Below, piece by piece: positions 1 to 6,615 of a stretch of DNA of 64,000 nt (position 1 is the first letter of the stretch; the number at the start of each line of letters is the position of its first letter). The notes under the pieces were generated by a model. The model saw only the letters and a list, made by a program, of their open reading frames with translations, ran no database searches and was not told the origin of the DNA. Origin of the DNA: Caryophanales bacterium (GTDB taxonomy: Bacteria > Bacillota > Bacilli > CAJFEE01); assembly GCA_029256085.1 (NCBI GenBank), contig JAQSYP010000004.1:1-64000 (forward strand), in the 5' to 3' direction. A program made the translations under genes and the position numbers.

Positions 1-73
1 CATTTGCAATAGCATTACCTGAAGTAAATAGAAGTGTAATGGCTGCAAGTGAACTCAATAATTGTTTTTTCAT
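1..73 (-). CDS. N-terminus of a secreted protein (partial, CAP-family paralogue likely)
   Basis: Only the first 24 codons lie in the window; the gene runs off the left edge. The visible part is a signal peptide starting MKKQLLSSLAAI and ending near a GNAIAN cleavage region. It nearly matches the signal peptides of the two CAP-domain genes at 901-1845 and 2234-2815, and its 5' flank is almost identical to that of the latter. An AGGAGG ribosome binding site sits just upstream (complement of about 80-86). By inference it is a third member of the same secreted family, but the mature domain is not visible, so the CAP assignment rests only on the shared signal peptide and flank. Confidence 0.7.
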   Translation of the reverse strand, partial: MKKQLLSSLAAITLLFTSGNAIAN

Positions 74-193
74 TTGAAGACCTCCTGAAAAATTTTTTTG
101 TTTTTCTCTTGCCACTTCATAGTATCATAGAATTCGAGTTTAATAAGCTTTTGTAATATAGCATATTTTCTGAATTACTATATGATGGAAAGT
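38..193. repeat. Direct repeat copy 1: signal-peptide start plus 5' flank
   Basis: About 156 bp covering the first codons, ribosome binding site and upstream region of the partial secreted gene. It recurs at 2780-2936 with only one inserted T and one substitution visible by eye, and in a diverged form at about 1810-1970. This indicates recent duplication or gene conversion among the secreted-protein genes. Confidence 0.9.
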
Positions 194-385
194 TTATTTG
201 AATAAAATAATTGGTAAAATCTAGAATAAAGTCCACAAACCATGTGACAACTGTAATAGAAAACTTTTGTATTTGACTGACTATTTTTACATTTTGAATT
301 AAAGATGAATTATATGGAAAAAACTTTTTTAGGAATTTGCTATTAAACTACTAAAAAATATGATAAAATTAAACCTTTTTAAATT
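194..385. other. Intergenic, no feature recognised
   Basis: AT-rich spacer between the 5' flank of the partial secreted gene and the terminator of the small membrane protein. No open frame with a ribosome binding site, no RNA motif and no clear promoter was found. Confidence 0.6.
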
Positions 386-413
386 AAAAAAGGTCGCACC
401 ATTTGGTACAACC
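386..413 (-). terminator. Intrinsic terminator of the DUF3951-like gene
   Basis: GGTCGCACC and GGTACAACC (392-413) form a hairpin with G-U pairs around an ATTT loop. It is followed on the minus strand by a T-run (A-run at 386-391). It lies 12 bases past the stop of the small membrane protein gene. Confidence 0.75.
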
Positions 414-425
414 TAGGAGTTAATG

Positions 426-644
426 TTAAATTTTATTATTATTACCGTCTCCTTGAGAGTCATCCTTTGCAATAACTATTTGTTCTTCATGAAATTCTAC
501 ATTTGTCTGACCAGTTACTTTGTCGAATGGAGTATAGTATGTTGATACACTAATTTTTTTTATAAATACTTTGTAAAAACCGATTATGACTAATATAACT
601 ATAACAATAGGGAAACCTATTGCCATTAAATCAATTGTATTCAT
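426..644 (-). CDS. Small membrane protein, DUF3951-like
   Basis: A 72-residue protein with one N-terminal membrane segment (about residues 7-27, rich in I, V and F). A lysine-containing stretch follows, then a soluble tail with YTPFDKVTGQTNVEFHEEQ and an acidic, Asn-rich end. The TPFDxxTGQTxVEFHEE pattern is what I recall of the DUF3951 family of small Bacillus membrane proteins, whose role is unknown. The start is supported by AAAGGAGA about 8 bases upstream. It stands alone, with its own terminator at 386-413 and the CAP gene's terminators on the other side. The family name is from memory, not a search. Confidence 0.75.
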   Translation of the reverse strand: MNTIDLMAIGFPIVIVILVIIGFYKVFIKKISVSTYYTPFDKVTGQTNVEFHEEQIVIAKDDSQGDGNNNKI

Positions 645-699
645 AGGCGTTTCTCCTTTAAAACCAAATCTTTACCTTATATTTTTATATTATATACGC

Positions 700-723
700 A
701 AAAAAAGCTGCCGAACAGGCAGC
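700..723 (-). terminator. Intrinsic terminator (minus strand)
   Basis: GCTGCC / GGCAGC stem (707-712 and 718-723) with a 5-base loop, followed on the minus strand by seven T residues. It may be a backup terminator for the CAP gene ending at 901, which already has one at 850-887. Confidence 0.7.
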
Positions 724-800
724 ATCATTAACTGTATGTACTTTATCATTAACTTTTAACAACATATCATTAACTTTTACAATATATCATTAACTTTACG
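724..800. repeat. Short tandem array of about 21 bp (ATCATTAAC core, 4 copies)
   Basis: The core ATCATTAACT/ATCATTAACTTT starts at about 724, 745, 766 and 786, so spacings are 21, 21 and 20. The copies sit between two minus-strand terminators, downstream of the CAP gene. No protein frame is evident. The spacing of two helical turns resembles protein-binding iterons, but no function is shown. Confidence 0.8.
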
Positions 801-849
801 CAATATTTAATCAAAATAAAAAAACACCTTAAATCAACGTTTAAAACTA

Positions 850-887
850 AAAAAAGTAGACAAACTCGATTGTAAGAGTTTGTCTAC
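850..887 (-). terminator. Intrinsic terminator of the CAP-domain gene
   Basis: A perfect 12-bp stem GTAGACAAACTC / GAGTTTGTCTAC (856-867 and 876-887), followed on the minus strand by a run of T. It lies 14 bases beyond the stop at 901. Confidence 0.92.
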
Positions 888-900
888 AGTGAATATTCGC

Positions 901-1845
901 TTATTTACCGATAAACATTTGAGTCCAGTAGTTTCCGTCAGCAACGTAACCTACTCCAAGTGTAGTTGCAGAGGGTGATAAAATGTTAGCTCTATGACCA
1001 GCACTGTTCATCCATGCAGTAACTACTTCTTGTGGAGTTCTTTGACCTTGAGCAATATTTTCAGCTGCCCAAGAGTAAGTGATACCGAACTTCTTCATCA
1101 TATCAAATGGTGATCCGTAAGTCGGACTTGTATGACTGAAGTATTTCTTATCATGCATATCTTGAGACTTAGTTCTTGCAACACTACTTAATTTAGCATC
1201 AAGCACAAGTGGCTTAAGACCAGCTTTTGCACGCTCTACGTTAGTTAAATCAAAAACTTGCTTCTCATAAGCACTTACAGTTGTTGGTGTTTCAGCAACT
1301 GGTGCAGTCGGTTGAGTAACGACTGGTTTAGGAGCTGGTTGAGTTACAACCGGTGCAGTTGGTTTAGTTACAACCGGTGTAGTCGGTTGAGTAACAACGG
1401 GTTTAGGTTCAACTGCAACAGGCTTTGTAGGTTGAACATAATAATTAGGAACAAAATTAAATCCAGGTAAAGTATAGAAAGATTTTGTTGTATTTGTAGT
1501 TGGTTTTGTTGTTTTTACAGCCACGTTTTTATTTGAGTTTACTTCAGTTACAAACTTATATACGTTTGTTTCTACTTTTTTAATAGGTGCATCATTTAAA
1601 ACTACAGGCATTTTATTCGAACTAAACTTAGCTTCTAAATAATCTAAGAAAGTCGGGAATTCAACATTACTTCTTAGAGATTGAAAATCAATCCACTCAT
1701 TATTATCCCAAATTCCCCAACACGATAAACGATTAGCTAAATTGTCGTTTGATGTTGTTTTAGGAGCTTCAGCACTTGCAAAGTTATTTCCTGTAGTAAA
1801 AATTAATGCTATGGCTGCAAGTGAAGTCAATAATTGTTTTTTCAT
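901..1845 (-). CDS. Secreted CAP-domain protein (SCP/PR1, YkwD-like)
   Basis: A 314-residue secreted protein. Residues 1-25 form a signal peptide (MKKQLLTSLAAIALIF, cleavage near ASA-EA). Residues about 27-130 are a non-repetitive region of unknown role. Residues about 140-190 are a low-complexity Pro/Val/Thr linker built from VVTQPTAPV-type units. The C-terminal 120 residues are a CAP domain (Pfam CAP, PF00188) with VFDLTNVERAKAGLKPL, HDKKYFSHTSP, SWAAENIA and WMNSAGHRANIL; the His and Glu residues of the CAP cavity are present. The start is backed by an AGGAGG site. Family members in Bacillus (YkwD and others) have mostly unknown roles in the cell envelope or spore. It is a tandem paralogue of the gene at 2234-2815; their CAP domains differ at only a few positions. 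Confidence 0.93.
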   Translation of the reverse strand: MKKQLLTSLAAIALIFTTGNNFASAEAPKTTSNDNLANRLSCWGIWDNNEWIDFQSLRSNVEFPTFLDYLEAKFSSNKMPVVLNDAPIKKVETNVYKFVTEVNSNKNVAVKTTKPTTNTTKSFYTLPGFNFVPNYYVQPTKPVAVEPKPVVTQPTTPVVTKPTAPVVTQPAPKPVVTQPTAPVAETPTTVSAYEKQVFDLTNVERAKAGLKPLVLDAKLSSVARTKSQDMHDKKYFSHTSPTYGSPFDMMKKFGITYSWAAENIAQGQRTPQEVVTAWMNSAGHRANILSPSATTLGVGYVADGNYWTQMFIGK

Positions 1846-1970
1846 TTGAGAACCTCCTGAAAAATTTTTTTGTTTTTCTCTTGCTCCTTTAATATTATCA
1901 TAGAATAATAGTTTAGATAACTTTTGTAATATAATATATTTTCAGAATTACTATTTTGTGGTATTAAAAA
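1810..1970. repeat. Diverged copy 2 of the secreted-gene 5' flank repeat
   Basis: The signal-peptide start, ribosome binding site and about 120 bp upstream of the 901-1845 gene resemble the flanks at 38-193 and 2780-2936, with many substitutions. This copy is older than the other pair. Confidence 0.75.
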
Positions 1971-2182
1971 TATATCGTGTTTATCGTTTGTTCTCGATAT
2001 TACAGGCTTCATGAGTGCTTTTTGAAAAAATATTTCCTTCATAAAATGAATTATTTGGAAAAAATATTTTTTGAAAAAACTATATAAAACTATGAAAATA
2101 TATGGTATTATATTTAACGTTTTTTATAATTTTTAAATACTAAATTATGCATATGAATTATAATTTTTGGAAAACTAAAATG

Positions 2183-2213
2183 AAAAAAGTCGTATCATTT
2201 GATACGACCTTTT
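2183..2213. terminator. Bidirectional terminator hairpin
   Basis: A perfect 8-bp stem GTCGTATC-ATTT-GATACGAC (2189-2208), flanked by an A-run on the left and a T-run on the right. It ends minus-strand transcription of the CAP paralogue that stops at 2234. Its shape and sequence resemble the terminator at 386-413. Confidence 0.88.
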
Positions 2214-2233
2214 TGCAGCCATTTAAAACTATG

Positions 2234-2815
2234 TTATTTAGCAATAAACATTTGTGTCCAGTAATTTCCGTCAGCAACATAACCTACTCCAAGTGTAGTT
2301 GCTTTTGGTGATAAAATGTTAGCTCTGTGGCCAGCACTGTTCATCCAAGCAGTAACTACTTCTTGTGGTGTTCTTTGACCTTGAGCGATGTTTTCAGCAG
2401 CCCAAGAGTAAGTGATTCCGAACTTCTTCATCATATCAAATGGTGATCCGTAAGTCGGACTTGTATGACTGAAGTATTTTTTGTCATGCATATCTTGAGA
2501 TTTAGTTCTTGCAACACTACTTAATTTAGTATCAAGTACAAGTGGCTTAAGACCAGCTTTTGAACGCTCAACGTTAGTTAAATCAAAAACTTGCTTCTCA
2601 TAAGCGCTTACAGTTGAAGGTGTTTCAGCAACTGGTGCAGTCGGTTGAGTCACAACTGGCTTAGGAGCTGGTTGAGTTACAACTGGAGCTGTTGGCTTAG
2701 TAACTACCGGTGTAGAAGGTTTAGTAACTGGAGCCGTTGGTTTTTTTACAACCTTTTTAACAGGCTTCACAGCAACACAAATGGCTGCAAGTGAACTCAA
2801 TAATTGTTTTTTCAT
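2234..2815 (-). CDS. CAP-domain protein with shortened signal peptide
   Basis: A 193-residue paralogue of the 901-1845 protein. It has a Pro/Val/Thr linker (residues about 27-70) and a CAP domain in the C-terminal 120 residues with the same HYFSHTSP-, AAENIA- and GHRANIL-type motifs. The start is the ATG after AGGAGG, giving MKKQLLSSLAAI as in the paralogues; a longer upstream frame exists but only reads through the ribosome binding site. After residue 12 the sequence jumps straight to CVAVKPVKKVVKK, so the second half of the signal peptide and the whole N-terminal region of the paralogue are missing. The remaining hydrophobic core (LLSSLAAICVAV) has no clear cleavage site, and the lipobox is poor (I at -1). 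Export may be impaired, or the protein may stay anchored. Confidence 0.88.
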   Translation of the reverse strand: MKKQLLSSLAAICVAVKPVKKVVKKPTAPVTKPSTPVVTKPTAPVVTQPAPKPVVTQPTAPVAETPSTVSAYEKQVFDLTNVERSKAGLKPLVLDTKLSSVARTKSQDMHDKKYFSHTSPTYGSPFDMMKKFGITYSWAAENIAQGQRTPQEVVTAWMNSAGHRANILSPKATTLGVGYVADGNYWTQMFIAK

Positions 2816-2936
2816 TTGAAGACCTCCTGAAAAATTTTTTTTGTTTTTCTCTTGCCACTTCATAGTATCATAGAATTCGAGTTTAATAATCTTTTGTAAT
2901 ATAGCATATTTTCTGAATTACTATATGATGGAAAGT
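2780..2936. repeat. Direct repeat copy 3: signal-peptide start plus 5' flank
   Basis: Nearly identical to 38-193 (one extra T in the T-run, one G/T change). It includes the first 12 codons, the ribosome binding site and the promoter region. The identity stops inside the coding sequence, exactly where the protein loses the rest of its signal peptide. Confidence 0.9.
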
Positions 2937-3166
2937 AAAAATATTAATAAAGAAAATGTATCTTTAATAAAATTCGTCTTAACTCTTTGATGTCATAAAC
3001 TTACAAAGTTTTTCTAATTTTTATGACAATTAACACAATTCTATTTAACTTTCCATAATCTGGTTATTATTTTCTTGTTTATTTTGATTAAAAGGATTAT
3101 TATTCTTAAATAAACCATTAATATTAAGTGAAAAATCGCATTAACTCTGAGATGTGAGGTCGTTTT
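2937..3166. other. Intergenic region between divergent genes
   Basis: Upstream of the K+ transporter. It holds an imperfect hairpin (GTCATAAA at about 2992 pairing with TTTATGAC at about 3020) and two similar short stretches, TTAACTCTTTGATGTCA (about 2979) and TTAACTCTGAGATGTGA (about 3141). I looked for the c-di-AMP (ydaO) riboswitch that precedes some Bacillus K+ transporter genes and did not find its conserved core. Confidence 0.5.
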
Positions 3167-4501
3167 ATGTTTAAAAAGTGGAAGTATAATATGCTTCATA
3201 TAAACCCACAACGTTTTATTATGTTAAGTTATCTAATTGCCATGATAATAGGAACAATCTTATTGATGATACCAGCAGCAACCAAAAATGGGATATCTGT
3301 TACCGACGCAATGTTTGTAGCTACATCAGCTATAACTGTAACGGGTTTATCAACTGTAGATTTTGAGCAAGTTTTTACACGCTTTGGTATGACGATAGTT
3401 GTTTTATTAGTACAACTTGGGGGATTAGGAATAATGTCTTTTGCATCTCTAATCTTTATAATGTTAGGGAAGAAAATAGGGTTACAGGAAAGGATGTTAT
3501 TACAACAATCTTTAAATGTAAATTCTGTTGGAGGAGTAATTAGATTAGCGAAGTATCTATTTATATTTTCATTCACGATTGAATTTATTGCTTTTATCCT
3601 TTTATCTATAAGGTGGGTTCCAGAATACGGAATATACGATGGGGGATTTGCTGCATTTTTTCATGCTGTGTCAGCTTTTAATAATGCTGGATTTTCAGTT
3701 TGGTCGAGCAATTTAATAAATTTTGTGAATGATCCAAGTGTAAATATTATTATATCTATGCTAATAATACTTGGTGGACTTGGCTTTACAGTAATTGTAG
3801 ATATTTACATGAAGAGAAGCTTTAGAAAGTTAAGCTTGCATTCTAAATTAATGATCTCTGGTACTGTGTTAATAAACTTGATTGCCTTTATAATTTTCTT
3901 ATTTTTGGAGTATGATAACATCAAGACTTTAGGTTCTATGAAATTCGCAGATAAGTTATTGGCGTCTTATTTCCAAGTAATTACTTGTAGAACAGCAGGG
4001 TTTAACACGTTAAATATTTCTGATATTGAGTCACCAGCATTATTATTAATGATGATTTTAATGTTTATTGGAGGCGGTAGTGGGTCAACAGCAGGTGGGA
4101 TCAAGTTAACAACATTTATTGTTATTATTACCTCAGTATATTCTTTTTTAAGAGGTAATAAAAATATTGTATTATTTAGAAGAACAGTTAAAGATAGTTA
4201 TATTGTTAAGTCACTTGCGACTGCAATGATTCCAATATTTATTATTATCTCAATTGTTTTTGTAATGTCAGTAACTGAAAAGGATAATACACTCGAAACA
4301 ATACTATTTGAATCAGTTTCAGCATTTGGTACGGTAGGTCTAACGATGGGATTAACTTACGTATTAACGCCGATAGGGAAATATTTAATTATGTTTTTAA
4401 TGTTTTTTGGGAAAATTGGGCCCTTAACATTAGCGCTCTCTCTAGCTAAAAAAGACGATGTTAAAATTAAACATCCTACCGAAGATATTTTAACAAGCTA
4501 A
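3167..4501 (+). CDS. TrkH/KtrB-family potassium uptake protein (KtrB/KtrD type)
   Basis: A 444-residue integral membrane protein, the usual length of Ktr K+-translocating subunits. It has four channel-like repeats whose pore loops carry the expected Gly-centred filters: TVTGLSTVD near residue 60, FNNAGFSVW near 170, CRTAGFNT near 275 and SAFGTVGLT near 390. A glycine-rich GGGSGSTAGGIK stretch near 305 matches the family's gating-loop region. In B. subtilis, KtrB is encoded beside its regulatory RCK subunit KtrA, while KtrD is unlinked from KtrC. No RCK gene lies next to this one, so the KtrD-like arrangement is more likely, but the sequence does not separate them. The start follows a weak GTGAGG site. 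Confidence 0.93.
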   Translation: MFKKWKYNMLHINPQRFIMLSYLIAMIIGTILLMIPAATKNGISVTDAMFVATSAITVTGLSTVDFEQVFTRFGMTIVVLLVQLGGLGIMSFASLIFIMLGKKIGLQERMLLQQSLNVNSVGGVIRLAKYLFIFSFTIEFIAFILLSIRWVPEYGIYDGGFAAFFHAVSAFNNAGFSVWSSNLINFVNDPSVNIIISMLIILGGLGFTVIVDIYMKRSFRKLSLHSKLMISGTVLINLIAFIIFLFLEYDNIKTLGSMKFADKLLASYFQVITCRTAGFNTLNISDIESPALLLMMILMFIGGGSGSTAGGIKLTTFIVIITSVYSFLRGNKNIVLFRRTVKDSYIVKSLATAMIPIFIIISIVFVMSVTEKDNTLETILFESVSAFGTVGLTMGLTYVLTPIGKYLIMFLMFFGKIGPLTLALSLAKKDDVKIKHPTEDILTS

Positions 4502-4538
4502 AGTTTATCGTTGTATTCTTTGACGTTTTCTCCGAAAA

Positions 4539-4556
4539 ATTATAAAATTTTATAAT
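4539..4556. promoter_or_regulatory. 18-bp palindrome upstream of ferritin (PerR/Fur-like candidate)
   Basis: ATTATAAAATTTTATAAT is a perfect palindrome 25 bases before the ferritin ATG, overlapping a possible -10. It resembles the PerR box (TTATAATNATTATAA) in its arms, but the centre is one base longer. Iron-storage genes are common PerR/Fur targets. The assignment is inference. Confidence 0.4.
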
Positions 4557-4580
4557 AAGATAAAAAAGGTGGTATATATA

Positions 4581-5084
4581 ATGAAGGAAAAATTATTTAA
4601 TGACATTAATGATCAAGTGAATTTTGAATTATTCTCGGCGCATACATATTTATCAATGGCAGCGTATTGTTCAGCAGAAGGATTAGATGGATTTGCAAAC
4701 TTTTTCATCGTTCAAGCTGAAGAAGAAAGATTTCATGGAATGAAACTTTATGGATTTTTAAATGATAACGGATTCACTGTTCGTATCAAAGGTTTTGAAG
4801 ATCCTGAGTTTGAATTTGAATCATTATTAGACGTATTTGAAAAAGCACTTGAGCATGAAAAAGTTGTAACTTCACGCATTTATGCATTACAAGATACAGC
4901 ATATGAGTGCCGTGAATGGAAAACAATTAACATGTTAAATTGGTTTGTTGAAGAACAAGTAGAGGAAGAAGCATCATTTGATTCTCTAATTACGAAGCTT
5001 AAATTAATCCAAAATGATAGCAGTGCTATCTATGCTATGGATAATGAATTAGCTGCTAGAACTTTTACCCCACCAGCAAAGTAA
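4581..5084 (+). CDS. ftnA: Ferritin (FtnA-type iron storage protein)
   Basis: A 167-residue four-helix-bundle ferritin that oxidises Fe(II) and stores it as a ferric mineral in a 24-mer shell. Ferroxidase-centre residues are visible: Glu in NFELFSAHTYLSMA, the EEERFHGMKLY motif on helix B, Glu in ALEHEKVVTSRI, and EEQVEEEASF on helix D. The ATG after AAAAAAGGTGG is chosen; a GTG four codons earlier lies inside the ribosome binding site. It is a single gene, convergent with the SASP gene. A palindrome at 4539-4556 may be an iron- or peroxide-responsive operator. A repeat element (5088-5193) begins 4 bases after the stop codon. Confidence 0.93.
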   Translation: MKEKLFNDINDQVNFELFSAHTYLSMAAYCSAEGLDGFANFFIVQAEEERFHGMKLYGFLNDNGFTVRIKGFEDPEFEFESLLDVFEKALEHEKVVTSRIYALQDTAYECREWKTINMLNWFVEEQVEEEASFDSLITKLKLIQNDSSAIYAMDNELAARTFTPPAK

Positions 5085-5087
5085 AGT

Positions 5088-5193
5088 AAACTCGGCGATT
5101 GCCAAGCCTTTAAGGCGACGGCAGAGCCGTAATTGCACTTATGCGCTAGGAAAGTATGAACTAGTCAAAAGTTTATACTTTCATACTAGCTAA
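5088..5193. repeat. Dispersed structured repeat, copy A (three-hairpin element)
   Basis: 106 bp, read from ACTCGGCGATTGCC to TAGCTAA. It contains three hairpin units: ACTCGGC-GATT-GCCaAGc, GACGGCAGAGCCGT, and GGAAAGTATGAAC pairing with a GTTTATACTTTC-type arm. Its reverse complement matches 50219-50322 over the full length with few changes. A shortened copy is at 31933-31990 and an end fragment at 43993-44016. It is non-coding and lies between convergent ferritin and SASP genes. Confidence 0.9.
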
Positions 5194-5210
5194 ATAAATC
5201 GATAAAACAA

Positions 5211-5237
5211 CCCGAGTATTTAATACTCGGGTTTTTT
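5211..5237. terminator. Bidirectional terminator between ferritin and SASP genes
   Basis: A perfect 8-bp stem CCCGAGTA / TACTCGGG with a 5-base loop and a T6 tail on the plus strand. The A-rich left side supports termination of the minus-strand SASP transcript too. Confidence 0.9.
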
Positions 5238-5251
5238 CATTCACTATTCAA

Positions 5252-5449
5252 TTATTGATGAATTTGACCAGAGATTTGGCTCTCAGCAAGTTTTACTAAT
5301 CGCTTAGTAATTTCTCCACCAACAGAACCATTTGATCTTGACGCTGTATCTGAACCAAGTGTAACTCCAAATTCTGAGGCAATCTCATATTTGAATTGTT
5401 CTAAAGCTCCCTCAACACCAGGAACTAGTAATTGATTTCTATTTGCCAT
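5252..5449 (-). CDS. Alpha/beta-type small acid-soluble spore protein
   Basis: A 65-residue DNA-binding spore-core protein of the SspA/SspB family. These proteins coat forespore DNA, protect it from UV and heat, and are degraded by the GPR protease at germination. The hallmarks are present: LLVPG near the N-terminus, the GPR cleavage region [12 protein letters not shown], and [18 protein letters not shown] in the second DNA-binding helix. The second ATG (MANRNQLL) is chosen because AGGAG lies 9 bases upstream of it and abuts the first ATG directly. The mRNA leader contains a small hairpin (5474-5490). Forespore (sigma-G) expression is expected, but I could not place its promoter with confidence. 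Confidence 0.95.
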   Translation of the reverse strand: MANRNQLLVPGVEGALEQFKYEIASEFGVTLGSDTASRSNGSVGGEITKRLVKLAESQISGQIHQ

Positions 5450-5473
5450 TTTGCTCATCTCCTATGAAAGTTT

Positions 5474-5490
5474 CATCTAGTAACTAGATG
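5474..5490 (-). promoter_or_regulatory. Leader hairpin before the SASP ribosome binding site
   Basis: CATCTAG-TAA-CTAGATG, a perfect 7-bp stem about 14 bases before AGGAG. It could stabilise the spore mRNA or modulate its translation. No functional evidence beyond position. Confidence 0.4.
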
Positions 5491-5554
5491 TACTTTTATT
5501 ATTACCATTTTTAAAAATAATGTAGATGGTAATACATAGAAAATGATTTATTTA

Positions 5555-6046
5555 CTATTTACCTGAGTATAGTTGTTCAAAATACTTTTTTTGAGCTTCT
5601 TTTAATTGAAGTAATGTAGACTCAGCTTCAGATTTTAGTAAATCTTGTTGTTCAGCAAATTTCTTATAGGATTCCTCTAGTTGTTCCTGTATTTGAACTA
5701 ATATACTATTCGGGAAAGTTGTAGGGTGTTGTTTTGAAACACTTAAAATCCTTTGGTTAAATTCATTAATTTGCTCTTGATATTTTATTAGTTGGTTATA
5801 TAAATCTTCTCCACCATATTCTTTTATATTTTCAAATAGTTGACTATTTGTAGACTTAAAGGAATCAGTGAAACTGCTATTAAATTCCTGTACAGCATTA
5901 TTTAACTCACTCCAATTTTCCTTATGTTTTATAAATGCATCCTCAGTTGCCTTTTCGTACATTTTGGTCGCGTTTACGATTGAATTATATGTGTTCATAT
6001 AATTCTCCCACAGTGTTTCAAATACTTCATTCGTTTTCTCGTTCAC
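5555..6046 (-). CDS. phaP: Phasin PhaP (PHA granule surface protein)
   Basis: A 163-residue hydrophilic, strongly helical protein (Glu-, Gln- and Lys-rich, heptad-like hydrophobic spacing, no membrane segment). It matches the B. megaterium-type phasin in size, composition and position. Phasins coat polyhydroxyalkanoate granules and set their size and number. The start is a GTG with AAGGAGG 9 bases upstream, giving MNEKTNEVF. It lies downstream of phaQ and overlaps its end by 20 bases, so the two are cotranscribed away from phaRBC. Expression is probably controlled by PhaQ in response to PHA, as known for B. megaterium. Sequence conservation of phasins is low, so the call leans on gene context. 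Confidence 0.85.
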   Translation of the reverse strand: MNEKTNEVFETLWENYMNTYNSIVNATKMYEKATEDAFIKHKENWSELNNAVQEFNSSFTDSFKSTNSQLFENIKEYGGEDLYNQLIKYQEQINEFNQRILSVSKQHPTTFPNSILVQIQEQLEESYKKFAEQQDLLKSEAESTLLQLKEAQKKYFEQLYSGK

Positions 6047-6431
6047 TATAGTTATCCTCCTTGAAATTTGAATATGGATTTAAAAATGTAGAATATATAT
6101 TAAAAAAATTACTAATTACATTTTGAGTTTTTTTCATCGAATCTGCCCAAATGCTCAAGTATTCTTCTCCGAGTTGAGTTATTGTATAGACTCTTTTTGC
6201 AGGGCCATCTTCAGTTGTCTGCCACACAGATGAAATTAAATTATCCTTCTCTAGCCTTCTTAGAGTCCTATAAAAGTTTCCTTGATCTATTCCAAAAAGA
6301 CCAAAGTTATTTAGTTCTTTCATTATTAAATATCCGTGTAGATTTATATTCTTAAGAATTAAAAGTATATACGGAGTGATTAGATTCTTATTAAGATTTG
6401 TAAAATGCTTATCAGACTTATCAATGCTCAT
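6027..6431 (-). CDS. phaQ: PhaQ, PadR-family PHA-responsive repressor
   Basis: A 134-residue PadR-type winged-helix regulator. The N-terminal two thirds carry the PadR fold, with TPYILLILKNINLHGYLIMKEL as helix 1-2, the GLFGIDQGNFYRTLRRLEKD recognition segment, and a wing VWQTTEDGPAKRVYTIT, followed by a dimerisation helix. In B. megaterium, PhaQ represses the phaQ-phaP promoter and is released by PHA. The start is the ATG of MSIDKSD, preceded by GTGGAGA; a GTG five codons upstream overlaps that site. Two inverted repeats in the divergent promoter region (6459-6474 and 6478-6493) are candidate operators. Confidence 0.9.
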   Translation of the reverse strand: MSIDKSDKHFTNLNKNLITPYILLILKNINLHGYLIMKELNNFGLFGIDQGNFYRTLRRLEKDNLISSVWQTTEDGPAKRVYTITQLGEEYLSIWADSMKKTQNVISNFFNIYSTFLNPYSNFKEDNYSERENE

Positions 6432-6458
6432 ACCACCACTCTCCACATATTTGCATTA

Positions 6459-6493
6459 ATTACATAAGTGTAATTTACATATACATGTATATG
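6459..6493. promoter_or_regulatory. Two adjacent inverted repeats, candidate PhaQ operators
   Basis: ATTAC-N6-GTAAT (6459-6474) and the perfect 16-bp palindrome CATATACATGTATATG (6478-6493). They lie 28-62 bases upstream of the phaQ start, within the phaQ/phaR divergent region. The ACAT/ATGT content fits PadR-family operators. Binding is inferred. Confidence 0.55.
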
Positions 6494-6615
6494 CAGACTT
6501 AAAGTATTGATGACAAAAAAATAAAATATCTTAATACTGCTGATTAGTTTGTAATATTTAAATAGAAATTTGAATACATATGACGTTAGCTCTACTTACT
6601 AACGGAGGTGATTGT

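Noticed and set aside
1258-1470. Plus-strand frame of 70 codons opposite the CAP gene linker
   Set aside because: It is a Trp/Ser/Arg-rich shadow of the Pro/Val/Thr repeat on the other strand, with no ribosome binding site.
1842-2042. 66-codon minus-strand frame upstream of the CAP gene
   Set aside because: It runs through the promoter and ribosome binding site of the CAP gene and overlaps the duplicated flank, which does not keep the frame open in the other copies.
2937-3166. c-di-AMP (ydaO/yuaA) riboswitch before the K+ transporter
   Set aside because: Expected by analogy with B. subtilis ktrAB, but the conserved core and its G-rich motifs are not present.
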